This document shows positions 1 through 6,131 of a DNA stretch of 11,477 nucleotides, piece after piece. The stretch is from Marinagarivorans sp. UBA5870. Lineage in GTDB: Bacteria; Pseudomonadota; Gammaproteobacteria; Pseudomonadales; Cellvibrionaceae. The DNA lies in contig DJFO01000085.1 of assembly GCA_002432555.1 (NCBI GenBank), positions 1-11,477 of the forward strand. Direction: 5' to 3'. Each line of letters opens with the position of its first letter. Within the stretch, counting starts at the first letter, position 1. A program made the translations under genes and the position numbers. The notes under the pieces are model-generated. The model was given only the letters and a program-made list of their open reading frames with translations, did no database searches and was not told the DNA's origin.

Positions 1-1838
1 ATATCGGCCAGCTCAATGGCGCCACCGAAAATATAGTCGTTGCCGGCTACGGTACAATGGCGGCGCAGGGAATAGTAGTCACGCCTTCGACCACGAGTTA
101 CAGAGTCAAGGCCACTTTAGTTAACGCTGCCGCGGTTGGCGAAGCTTCCTCCTCTGTTGAAGTCGTTTACAACGTCGAAAAAGTCGACCCCTGCCCCGGC
201 TGCGTCAAACTCAATGCGGCGCTGGATTTTCACGATGACCTCGATGTGGGCGGGCAAATTACTTTTGTCAATCCGGCCGGTACTAAACCCGTTATCAATG
301 TGGAAGGCAGTGTCGCCATGCCGAGCGTCGGCATTACGACCATCGGTATATTAAACGCCACCGGCACCGTCGCCCTCGACAGCCAAGTGGTAGTCGAAGA
401 AATTTATTCCAACGGCAACGTCACCCTGACGGGCTCGGCCCGTGCAGATAAGGTCACCACCCGCGGCACCGTCACCACCGCTGGCGGCGCGGGTGCCGGC
501 ATTATTTGGGCGAACCAGGCCGTCAATTACACCGGCGCCTACAGCTTCAGCAATATCAATAGCCGGTCGAGCGTGTCCGTCGCAAGCAACAACAGCGTGG
601 GCGCCGTAAAAACCTCCGGCAACGTAACGGTGGGCGGCGACGGGACCGTCCTGCAGGAAGTACAAACCAGGGGCAATCTGAGCATCAATGGCATTCCTCG
701 AGTGAATACCATCGTGACCCACGGGACTCTGAGTTGCAACGTCGCGACCTGGAACCAATTTACCAGTATCAAAGTAAACGGCGGCGCCTCCAGTCTTGGC
801 ACATGCACGACGGCGGCGCTCGGCATCGGCACCAAGGTCCAGTTAAGCGCCGGCAGCAATGTCACCGAAATGGCGGAGGTCCAGCCGATCACGATTCCGC
901 GTATGGTGGTCGACGTCTGGACATTAAAACAGTACGCCAATTACGTATTTGAATGGGATGCCAGCGTCAGCCGCACCAAAGTGACCGTCAACAATATTAA
1001 TGGCATCACCAACGGCAGCGTCTATTGGGTAGGCGACTATGCCGACGGCACTCACAACAGTTATTTGTGCACCACCTTTAATGCCGCCGGCAAATGCACT
1101 GCCCCGACCGCCAAAGCTTTGCAGCTGTGTATTGGGCATTCCGAATGGAACCCCTGCTTCAGCTACACCACCTCCACCCAAACCTGGCAGTTCGACGGCA
1201 AAAACGCCGTGCCGGGCATTCTCTGGTTCAAGGGCAACGTGACCCTGAATAACGGCTATAACTACGGCACCGTGCTGGCAACGGGCAATGTGATAACCGC
1301 TGGCCAAATGCGCATTCAGTCGGTCAATTACGCCGGCTTCAATGCCATTTGCAAGGCGATTGCACCGCATTTTCTCACGAGCGAAGCCACTGCCAAGGAA
1401 CTCTATCGAACGACTTTTTTGGATCAGTATCCGACCAACCTCTGCAATATGACGACTCAAACCTATACGCCAAAGGACGTCGGCAACATTGCGGTGGCGG
1501 CGGGCGGTTATGACCCGGCCGGCAACGGGGCTTACACCGGGGGTAATGTGGATCTGGGAGCCAGCAACGAGGTATACGGGGTTGTTCTCGCCGGCAATTA
1601 CCTGGTCACCGGCGGACAGACCGCCGTGTATGGTTATGTCTCGGCGGCCAACCAAGGCACCAAGGGTGTGAAGGACAATAAACTGGCCGGCAATACCACG
1701 GTCGATCTGACCAAGGGCAATGCCAACTATACCCCGGACAAAGTACCGGATATGACGGGCGGGGCCTGCCCCAACTGCAGCGGTTCGTCGGGTGCGACTA
1801 TAGGCACCTCGAAAGTCCTCTGGTCGAAATATTTGTAA
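1..1838 (+). CDS. Partial (5' end missing) beta-repeat, probably exported surface protein
   Basis: The reading frame is open from base 3 without a stop, so the gene begins upstream; the ATG at 57 is probably internal. I do not recognise a named family. The first roughly 40 visible residues look like the last strands of an Ig/FnIII-like sandwich (alternating hydrophobics in SYRVKATLVNAAAVGEASSS). After a CPGC motif (C46, C49, counted from the ATG at 57) comes a long Gly/Asn/Thr/Val-rich region with a recurring pattern of the type 'xVxTxGNVTV', spaced by about 20 residues, as in bactofilin-like or beta-helical proteins. A second block of this kind starts near residue 389 (WFKGNVTLNNGYNYGTVLATGNV). 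Near the C-terminus there is a second CPxC motif (CPNC, C571/C574), and the protein ends in KVLWSKYL. Low charge, many Asn/Thr/Gly and scattered cysteines suggest export and disulfides. Inference only: a cell-surface or pilus-associated protein. The signal peptide, if any, lies outside the window. A terminator follows within 15 bases of the stop. Confidence 0.75.
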   Translation, partial: IGQLNGATENIVVAGYGTMAAQGIVVTPSTTSYRVKATLVNAAAVGEASSSVEVVYNVEKVDPCPGCVKLNAALDFHDDLDVGGQITFVNPAGTKPVINVEGSVAMPSVGITTIGILNATGTVALDSQVVVEEIYSNGNVTLTGSARADKVTTRGTVTTAGGAGAGIIWANQAVNYTGAYSFSNINSRSSVSVASNNSVGAVKTSGNVTVGGDGTVLQEVQTRGNLSINGIPRVNTIVTHGTLSCNVATWNQFTSIKVNGGASSLGTCTTAALGIGTKVQLSAGSNVTEMAEVQPITIPRMVVDVWTLKQYANYVFEWDASVSRTKVTVNNINGITNGSVYWVGDYADGTHNSYLCTTFNAAGKCTAPTAKALQLCIGHSEWNPCFSYTTSTQTWQFDGKNAVPGILWFKGNVTLNNGYNYGTVLATGNVITAGQMRIQSVNYAGFNAICKAIAPHFLTSEATAKELYRTTFLDQYPTNLCNMTTQTYTPKDVGNIAVAAGGYDPAGNGAYTGGNVDLGASNEVYGVVLAGNYLVTGGQTAVYGYVSAANQGTKGVKDNKLAGNTTVDLTKGNANYTPDKVPDMTGGACPNCSGSSGATIGTSKVLWSKYL

Positions 1839-1847
1839 ACCTCAGGC

Positions 1848-1880
1848 AAAAAAAAGCCCCAGCAAAGGGGCTTTTTACTT
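1848..1880. terminator. Bidirectional Rho-independent terminator
   Basis: The arm AAAAAGCCCC (1851-1860) pairs perfectly with GGGGCTTTTT (1867-1876) around a six-base loop. It has a T-rich tail on the + strand and, read on the - strand, a T-run from the A-run at 1848-1855. It lies 12 bases after the stop of the + gene and about 40 bases beyond the stop of the convergent - gene, so it can serve both. A weaker second dyad, TAGCGC (1887-1892) with GCGCTA (1903-1908), lies between it and the - gene. Confidence 0.88.
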
Positions 1881-1918
1881 TTTGTTTAGCGCTGCTTGTC
1901 TGGCGCTATTCCGCGCTA

Positions 1919-2662
1919 TCAGGCCAGCGCGACACCCGCCTCTTGCGCCGTCGCGCGCCCGACGGTTTTGCGCAGGTTCGACAGGGAATTGAGGTGTAGG
2001 TAAATCATTTCCAACTCGTCGGTCTGGACCAGTTCCGCCAGTTTTTCCGTCGAGAGCTTTTTGAGCTTATCTCGGTTGACCACGAAAAAGCCGCTTAGAG
2101 TACCCTCGCGCCCATCGGGCATTTTAAATTGCGCGCCCATCGGCTCCAGCAGCTGCAGGTCCTGCAGTTTTTTGCAGAACAGCTGAGTGCGGCGGAAATG
2201 GTTTTGGTATTCCTGCAGAAATTCCACCACTTTGGTGAGGTAGGTCGAATTTTCCCCGGCCGGCGTGAACAGGCGTTCGCCTTCGCCGTTCTGGCGGCAT
2301 CCGGCAAATTCTTCATCGAGGCACAGGGTGAGGGTTTTCCCCTCGTCGGCGGAGGAAAACACAAACGGGTAACGCCGCACAAAAGCGGGCACGTACTCGG
2401 CTTTCCACTTGCCGTCCGCGCCGACGAACAGGTTTTCACCGGCGCGCACGCCCGTCACGGCTATGGGCAGCACCCCTTCGTTATTTTTGGCGAACACCAC
2501 CGCAAACTCCGGCGCAGCGCTGGGAAATTCCACGGCCGTCAAAGGCACGGAGTGAATGCCCTTGGCAAAATCGAAGCGGTCGGAACCAACAATGGACCAA
2601 TTGGCGTGCCGCTGCTTGTTGACGGGGGTAACATTTTTGTAAAACATCAAGGTCGTGGTCAT
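1919..2662 (-). CDS. SapC family protein
   Basis: A 247-residue protein of the SapC family, named after a gene in the Campylobacter fetus S-layer locus and widespread in proteobacteria, often beside TonB-dependent receptor genes. Its biochemical role is not established. Family hallmarks are visible at the N-terminus: FYKNVTPVNKQRHANW, followed by a 'FAKGIHSVPLTAVEFPSAAPEFAVVF' type block (about residues 29-54), and a C-terminal half with the typical FFVVNRDKLKKLSTEKLAEL segment. The length is normal for the family. I chose the ATG at 2662 because a GGAG (cGGAGa) sits 8 bases upstream and the conserved domain starts within a few residues. The frame stays open for 51 codons upstream (to 2815), but that stretch is Arg/Gly/Pro-rich and unlike the family. 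No signal peptide is evident. The gene stands alone, divergent from cyaA and convergent with the surface-protein gene; no TonB receptor or halogenase partner is in the window. Confidence 0.88.
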   Translation of the reverse strand: MTTTLMFYKNVTPVNKQRHANWSIVGSDRFDFAKGIHSVPLTAVEFPSAAPEFAVVFAKNNEGVLPIAVTGVRAGENLFVGADGKWKAEYVPAFVRRYPFVFSSADEGKTLTLCLDEEFAGCRQNGEGERLFTPAGENSTYLTKVVEFLQEYQNHFRRTQLFCKKLQDLQLLEPMGAQFKMPDGREGTLSGFFVVNRDKLKKLSTEKLAELVQTDELEMIYLHLNSLSNLRKTVGRATAQEAGVALA

Positions 2663-2747
2663 CTGGAATCTCCGATTGCAGCGATTCTGGCTGTTGATTA
2701 TTTTTTTGGCCCACGCAGGTCGACCCGCGCAGGGGCGGCTCGCGTCT

Positions 2748-2776
2748 GGTCCCCGGAGGATTGGGTCCCCGGAGGA
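2748..2776. repeat. Two 13-bp direct repeats, 16-bp period
   Basis: GGTCCCCGGAGGA occurs at 2748-2760 and again at 2764-2776. The second copy continues into CC, giving a small dyad (GGTCC / GGACC at 2764-2778). A 16-bp period is not an exact number of helical turns. The repeats could be a binding-site pair, a slippage product or part of a degenerate intergenic element; no function can be assigned from sequence alone. Confidence 0.6.
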
Positions 2777-2961
2777 CCGGCCGCGCCGGGCCCGTAAGGT
2801 ACCACTGTTCTGCAACCTCTGTCCCGCGAAAAGTCGGCCCGCCGAATGTCCGTTTCGCCCTGCTCAGACGATCTCTTTACCACTCACGCGTCCGGATAAG
2901 GTTATTGCATAGATCAGTTTTGTCTATAGCCGGTCGGGGGGCGGCGTGTCCGAGGACGCAC

Positions 2962-2970
2962 TGCTAGTAT
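2962..2970 (+). promoter_or_regulatory. Candidate extended -10 promoter for cyaA
   Basis: TG-C-TAGTAT matches an extended -10 (TGnTATAAT with one mismatch in the hexamer). No good -35 lies 17 bases upstream, which an extended -10 can tolerate. Transcription would begin near 2977, inside the first arm of the adjacent inverted repeat, giving a leader of about 32 bases. The octamer CTAGTATC here (2964-2971) recurs at 6110-6117, just before the GT25 gene. Confidence 0.3.
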
Positions 2971-2974
2971 CAAA

Positions 2975-2998
2975 CACAGATCATGTTCCCTATCTGTG
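2975..2998. promoter_or_regulatory. Perfect 7-bp inverted repeat just upstream of the cyaA start
   Basis: CACAGAT (2975-2981) and ATCTGTG (2992-2998) are exact reverse complements separated by 10 bases, ending 10 bases before the cyaA ATG. As DNA this could be an operator. As RNA it could form a hairpin abutting the only SD-like stretch (GTGAG, 2996-3000), and so affect translation. The right arm contains TGTGA (2995-2999), a CRP half-site, but there is no second half-site at CRP spacing. Confidence 0.5.
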
Positions 2999-3008
2999 AG
3001 CGGCGCTT

Positions 3009-5960
3009 ATGCAGCTTCACCCTTCGGTCGACGTCGACACGACCGACGACAGTCCCGACAGTCCCGACCGCCAGAACCTGACCCAGGTGCGCCGCCGCTT
3101 TCTGCGCATCAACGCCGATCGCCTGCAGCGGACCCGCCTGTCCCTCAACCATCAGCAGGATAATTTTCTTACGGCACTGCCACTGTTGTTTCACTGCAAT
3201 CATCCGATGCTGCCGGGGTTTGTCAGCCACAACACGGTCGCAGGCATTTGCGGTCATAAGCCGGACAAGACCGAAATCAACTGCGGCAAGGCTCTTGCGC
3301 GCAGTTTCCACCTGGCCGGCGGCTATCACGGCGATGATATTTGGGCGATCTTTTTGATGGGCAGCGTCGGCACGCTCGCCCAAAGCAGCCATAGCGATTT
3401 CGATATCTGGCTCTGTCACAAACCCGGTCTCGAGCGGGCGGCGCTGCAGGAATTGGAGCAGAAATGCCAGCGCATCAGCCAATGGGCTAAAACCCTGCGT
3501 TTGGACGTGCACTTTTTCCTGATGGATAACGAGGCCTTCCGCGCCGGGGCGCAGCTGAACCTGGACGCGGAATCCAGCGGCAGCGCCCAGCGTTTTCTGC
3601 TGCTCGATGAGTTCTACCGCACCGCTTTGCATTTGGCGGGCCGCCTGCCGCTCTGGTGGTTTATCCCGGCGAGCCAGGAGGCGAACTACGATGAGCGCGC
3701 GCGCGAGCTGCTGCACAAGCGGTTTCTCCAACCGGAAAGCGTGCTCGATTTCGGCCCTGTTTCCCGTATTCCCGACGGCGAATTTATCGGCGCCGGCATC
3801 TGGCAGTTGTACAAGGCCATAGGCTCACCCTACAAGTCGGCGCTGAAGCTGTTGCTCTTGGAAGCCTATGTGCACGCCTATCCGGCGATTACGCCGCTCG
3901 CCCTCGATTACAAGCAACTGGTCTACGGCCGCGACCTGCCGATCAATGATTTGGACCCCTACCTGCTGGTATACCGCCGGATTGCGCGGTATCTCGAGGA
4001 GGACGGTGACCAGAACCGCCGGATTGCGCGGTATCTCGAGGAGAACGGTGACCAGAACCGCCGGATTGCGCGGTATCTCGAGGAGGACGGTGACCAGAAC
4101 CGCCTCGAGTTGGCCCGGCGGTGTTTGTATTTCAAGGTGAACAAAACTCTATCGCGCGCGCCGGCCCAACGCAGCGAATCCTGGCAGCGCGAGCTCATGG
4201 GGCACCTGACACAGGAGTGGGGCTGGAGCGCGGATTATCTGAAACTGCTCGACCAGCGCTCCGCATGGAAGGCGCTCCAGGTGAAAGAGGAGCGCAACCA
4301 GCTGGTTCAAGCCTTGAACCACAGCTACCAGATGCTCTTGGATTTCGTTCAGCGCAGCGGCGCCGCGCGCTCCATTTCCACAACCGAACTGCACGAGCTC
4401 GGTCGCAAGCTGCAGGCGGCGTTCGAGCGCCGCCCCGGCAAATTGGAGTGGATCAACCCGGGAATTTCCAAGGACATCAGCGAAGCCGCCCTGGGCTTTA
4501 CGGAGGCGAAGACGATCGAAAATGACTCCCGCAAAGAGGCGATCGTCTGGCAAGTGTACGCCTGGGAGGGCGACACTAAAGTGCTGCTGCGCCAGACCGA
4601 CAGCCCGGTGGAGCTGTTGTTCTGGTGTTACGCCAACCGCATTATCGAAGGCCACGTACGGCTCGAAACCGGCGAGGCCCCCAGCACCAGTGAGAGCCAA
4701 TTGCGCCGCACCCTCGGCCGCCTGCAACAGTGGCTGCCCCTGCCACTGCCGCCCGCCCCCCACGAGGTGTTCAAGCGGCAGGCGGTTCCCACCCACGCGC
4801 TGATGTTGATCAACGTGGCGGCGGAGACGCCCTCACCCTTCGGCGGCCAGGTTCACCGGCTGAGCAGCAACAGCGACGCATTGCGTTACGGCGGCATGGA
4901 GGAAAACTTAGTGGCGAGCATCGATTTGCTCGTACGCAACAGCTGGCAGGAGTTGACCTGCCAAAGATTTTCCGGGAAACACGCCCTTCTATTGGCAATG
5001 CAGGCTTACCTGTCCCTCTGCCTGCCCGGCACTCACCAAGCGCCGCCTCAATTGGAAATCGACTGCCTGGGAACGGCGCACACCACCCTCATCGCCCAGC
5101 GCGTGCGCCAGTGGTTTCACGAAATCGCCGCGTGTTATTACAGCGGCAACCGGCCGCCCGCGACGCGTTATCTGTTCGCCCTGGCGGACCGCTTGTACAG
5201 CCTGCAATTCCAGGGGCCGAAGTTGATTCTGCTCAACCACAAGGACCTCACTCAGCTGCAGCATTATCTCGGCGAGGCGCAGCGGCGCTACAGCCCGATC
5301 GTGGTGGACAGCTACGCCCTGCACAACCACCCGATCAAGTTGATCGCCCGGCGGATTTCCGCGCGGGCGATGCACGTTTTTTTTCAACGGCAGCCGACCT
5401 ATATGGATATTTATGTGGTGGACGAACGCGGCTCCCTGGTGCGATTCCAGGGTGAATTCACGCCGAAACTCAATGCGATCCACTCTCTCCATGTCTTCCT
5501 GCGCGCGGTGCTGCGCCGCCTGGACGATCCCCAGCACCGCGAAATGGGCAGCGACTTTGGCGTGCACCCGATCGAATTTCACGAGTTGCGAGAAGATGCT
5601 CAACACCACCTGAGCCTGATGCCGCGCGTTATTTCCCCGGAGGCCACTGAAACCCACCCCCTCGCACTCCTGGCGCGGGTTCGCTGCAACGAGCAGAACC
5701 AGTTTGAGTACGACTTCGAATGCGAGCGGCAGTCATTTACCTGGGCCCAATTCAAACACGACGTGTTTTATGCGATGGCGCAATACATTCTCAGCCGCCG
5801 GCAGAACGACGAACGTTATCCCGTGTTTGTGACGGATCTCGACCTCGACCAGTGCCGTGAACAGCTGAGTTCTACCCGCGAGCTGCAAATTAGCCACTAC
5901 CTGCGGGTGAAAGTCGACTTGGAACTCAAACTCAGCGCCGCTGTGCGGGCGCTGAAGTAA
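3009..5960 (+). CDS. cyaA: Class I adenylate cyclase
   Basis: Cytoplasmic class I adenylate cyclase that converts ATP to cAMP and pyrophosphate; cAMP activates CRP-type regulators. The N-terminal catalytic half is unmistakable. MGSVGTLAQSSHSDFDIWLCH (residues 117-137) matches the E. coli active-site segment, with metal/nucleotide-binding acidic residues D130 and D132 and conserved W134. LLLDEFYRTALHLAG follows at 197-211 and WQLYKAIGSPYKSALKLLLLEAY further on. The C-terminal half (e.g. FFQRQPTYMDIYVVDE) aligns with the regulatory region of E. coli CyaA. The length is 983 residues against 848 in E. coli. Part of the excess is a triplicated 14-residue unit (residues 323-364) where E. coli has one, and part is an Asp/Ser/Pro-rich N-terminal tail with short repeats. 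The ATG at 3009 is the most upstream plausible start; its SD is weak (GTGAG). The gene is monocistronic in layout, with a candidate new promoter just after its stop. Confidence 0.97.
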   Translation: MQLHPSVDVDTTDDSPDSPDRQNLTQVRRRFLRINADRLQRTRLSLNHQQDNFLTALPLLFHCNHPMLPGFVSHNTVAGICGHKPDKTEINCGKALARSFHLAGGYHGDDIWAIFLMGSVGTLAQSSHSDFDIWLCHKPGLERAALQELEQKCQRISQWAKTLRLDVHFFLMDNEAFRAGAQLNLDAESSGSAQRFLLLDEFYRTALHLAGRLPLWWFIPASQEANYDERARELLHKRFLQPESVLDFGPVSRIPDGEFIGAGIWQLYKAIGSPYKSALKLLLLEAYVHAYPAITPLALDYKQLVYGRDLPINDLDPYLLVYRRIARYLEEDGDQNRRIARYLEENGDQNRRIARYLEEDGDQNRLELARRCLYFKVNKTLSRAPAQRSESWQRELMGHLTQEWGWSADYLKLLDQRSAWKALQVKEERNQLVQALNHSYQMLLDFVQRSGAARSISTTELHELGRKLQAAFERRPGKLEWINPGISKDISEAALGFTEAKTIENDSRKEAIVWQVYAWEGDTKVLLRQTDSPVELLFWCYANRIIEGHVRLETGEAPSTSESQLRRTLGRLQQWLPLPLPPAPHEVFKRQAVPTHALMLINVAAETPSPFGGQVHRLSSNSDALRYGGMEENLVASIDLLVRNSWQELTCQRFSGKHALLLAMQAYLSLCLPGTHQAPPQLEIDCLGTAHTTLIAQRVRQWFHEIAACYYSGNRPPATRYLFALADRLYSLQFQGPKLILLNHKDLTQLQHYLGEAQRRYSPIVVDSYALHNHPIKLIARRISARAMHVFFQRQPTYMDIYVVDERGSLVRFQGEFTPKLNAIHSLHVFLRAVLRRLDDPQHREMGSDFGVHPIEFHELREDAQHHLSLMPRVISPEATETHPLALLARVRCNEQNQFEYDFECERQSFTWAQFKHDVFYAMAQYILSRRQNDERYPVFVTDLDLDQCREQLSSTRELQISHYLRVKVDLELKLSAAVRALK
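3027..3065 (+). repeat. Short in-frame tandem repeats in the cyaA N-terminal tail
   Basis: GTCGAC is repeated twice (3027-3038, encoding Val-Asp twice) and GACAGTCCC twice (3048-3065, encoding Asp-Ser-Pro twice, residues 14-19). Both keep frame. They fall in an acidic, probably disordered tail before the conserved domain. Confidence 0.8.
3975..4100 (+). repeat. Three tandem copies of a 42-bp unit inside cyaA
   Basis: Units at 3975-4016, 4017-4058 and 4059-4100 are identical except for one base in the middle unit (A at 4044, changing Asp to Asn). Each encodes RRIARYLEEDGDQN (middle copy EEN). The array is in frame and in register with codons. E. coli CyaA has a single ungapped equivalent between LDPY and the RRC(F/L)Y(L/F)KV block, so two copies (28 residues) are extra here. 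Near-identity at the DNA level, including synonymous sites, points to a recent expansion. Confidence 0.95.
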
Positions 5961-5982
5961 AGCCGCTGACAGACGCAGTCTT

Positions 5983-5995
5983 TTGTGAATCACAA
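5983..5995. promoter_or_regulatory. 13-bp perfect palindrome, candidate operator
   Basis: TTGTGA-A-TCACAA is perfectly symmetric about 5989 and lies immediately upstream of a candidate extended -10. A protein bound here would occupy the -35/spacer region, which suggests repression, or activation in class II style. The half-site TGTGA is CRP-like, but the two halves are separated by one base, not six, so it is not a canonical CRP site. The bound regulator is unknown. Confidence 0.5.
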
Positions 5996-6004
5996 TGATA
6001 AAAT
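5996..6004 (+). promoter_or_regulatory. Candidate extended -10 promoter for the + glycosyltransferase run
   Basis: TG-A-TAAAAT has the extended -10 form with one mismatch in the hexamer. No good -35 is visible. Transcription would start near 6011, giving a leader of about 120 bases before the GT25 gene. That leader contains GC-rich dyads (e.g. CCGGC 6010-6014 with GCCGG 6023-6027) and an unused AGGAG at 6080-6084. The intergenic region is 171 bases, so a promoter is expected here. Confidence 0.4.
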
Positions 6005-6131
6005 GCCGGCCGGCTTGCGCGCGCCGGAACGGCCGTTTGAGCGAACCGGCGAAGCGAAGCTGGGTCTGCAACAGCGGCCAGGAGATTCAACTTCTGCGCC
6101 GCCTGACATCTAGTATCGCGCAGTGGACACT

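Larger units (their letters stand above)
2663..3008. other. Divergent intergenic region between the sapC-like gene and cyaA
   Basis: A 346-base region with no convincing gene. It must contain promoters for both divergent genes. From 2701 there is a 7-T run (an A-run toward sapC), then a very GC-rich segment of about 90 bases with the palindrome GGTCGACC (2718-2725) and a 13-bp direct repeat (2748-2776). The final 60 bases hold a candidate extended -10 and a perfect inverted repeat before cyaA. I found no convincing -35/-10 pair for sapC. Confidence 0.6.

Noticed and set aside
924..1655. 243-codon open frame on the - strand opposite the surface-protein gene
   Set aside because: Shadow frame; composition mirrors the Gly/Asn/Thr repeats of the real gene and no family motif is seen.
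1887..1908. Second hairpin (TAGCGC / GCGCTA) as an independent terminator for the SapC-family gene
   Set aside because: Only 6 bp with a 10-base loop and no T-run on the - strand next to it; the strong bidirectional hairpin at 1851-1876 already explains termination.
2663..2815. 51-codon N-terminal extension of the SapC-family gene
   Set aside because: Arg/Gly/Pro-rich, absent from the family, and the GGAG-preceded ATG at 2662 sits right at the conserved domain start.
2905..2930. TTGCAT ... TATAGC as a sigma70 promoter for cyaA
   Set aside because: The spacer is only 14 bases and the -10 hexamer is poor; the extended -10 at 2962-2970 is a better candidate.
2970..3731. Long open frame of 253 codons on the - strand opposite the cyaA 5' half
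   Set aside because: It lies antisense to the strongly conserved catalytic domain of CyaA and reads as a GC-rich shadow with no recognisable domain or SD.
3975..4100. Possible CRISPR-like repeat array
   Set aside because: Units are directly adjacent with no spacers, in codon register and translated as part of CyaA.
5983..5999. Canonical CRP binding site upstream of the glycosyltransferase run
   Set aside because: TGTGA and TCACA are present but only one base apart; at the required six-base spacing neither half has a partner (the positions read ATGAT and TCTTT).
6080..6096. AGGAG ribosome binding site in the leader of the GT25 gene, possibly for a leader peptide or an earlier start
   Set aside because: No ATG, GTG or TTG lies at suitable spacing (only CTG, out of the GT25 frame), and the GT25 frame has a stop at 6111-6113.
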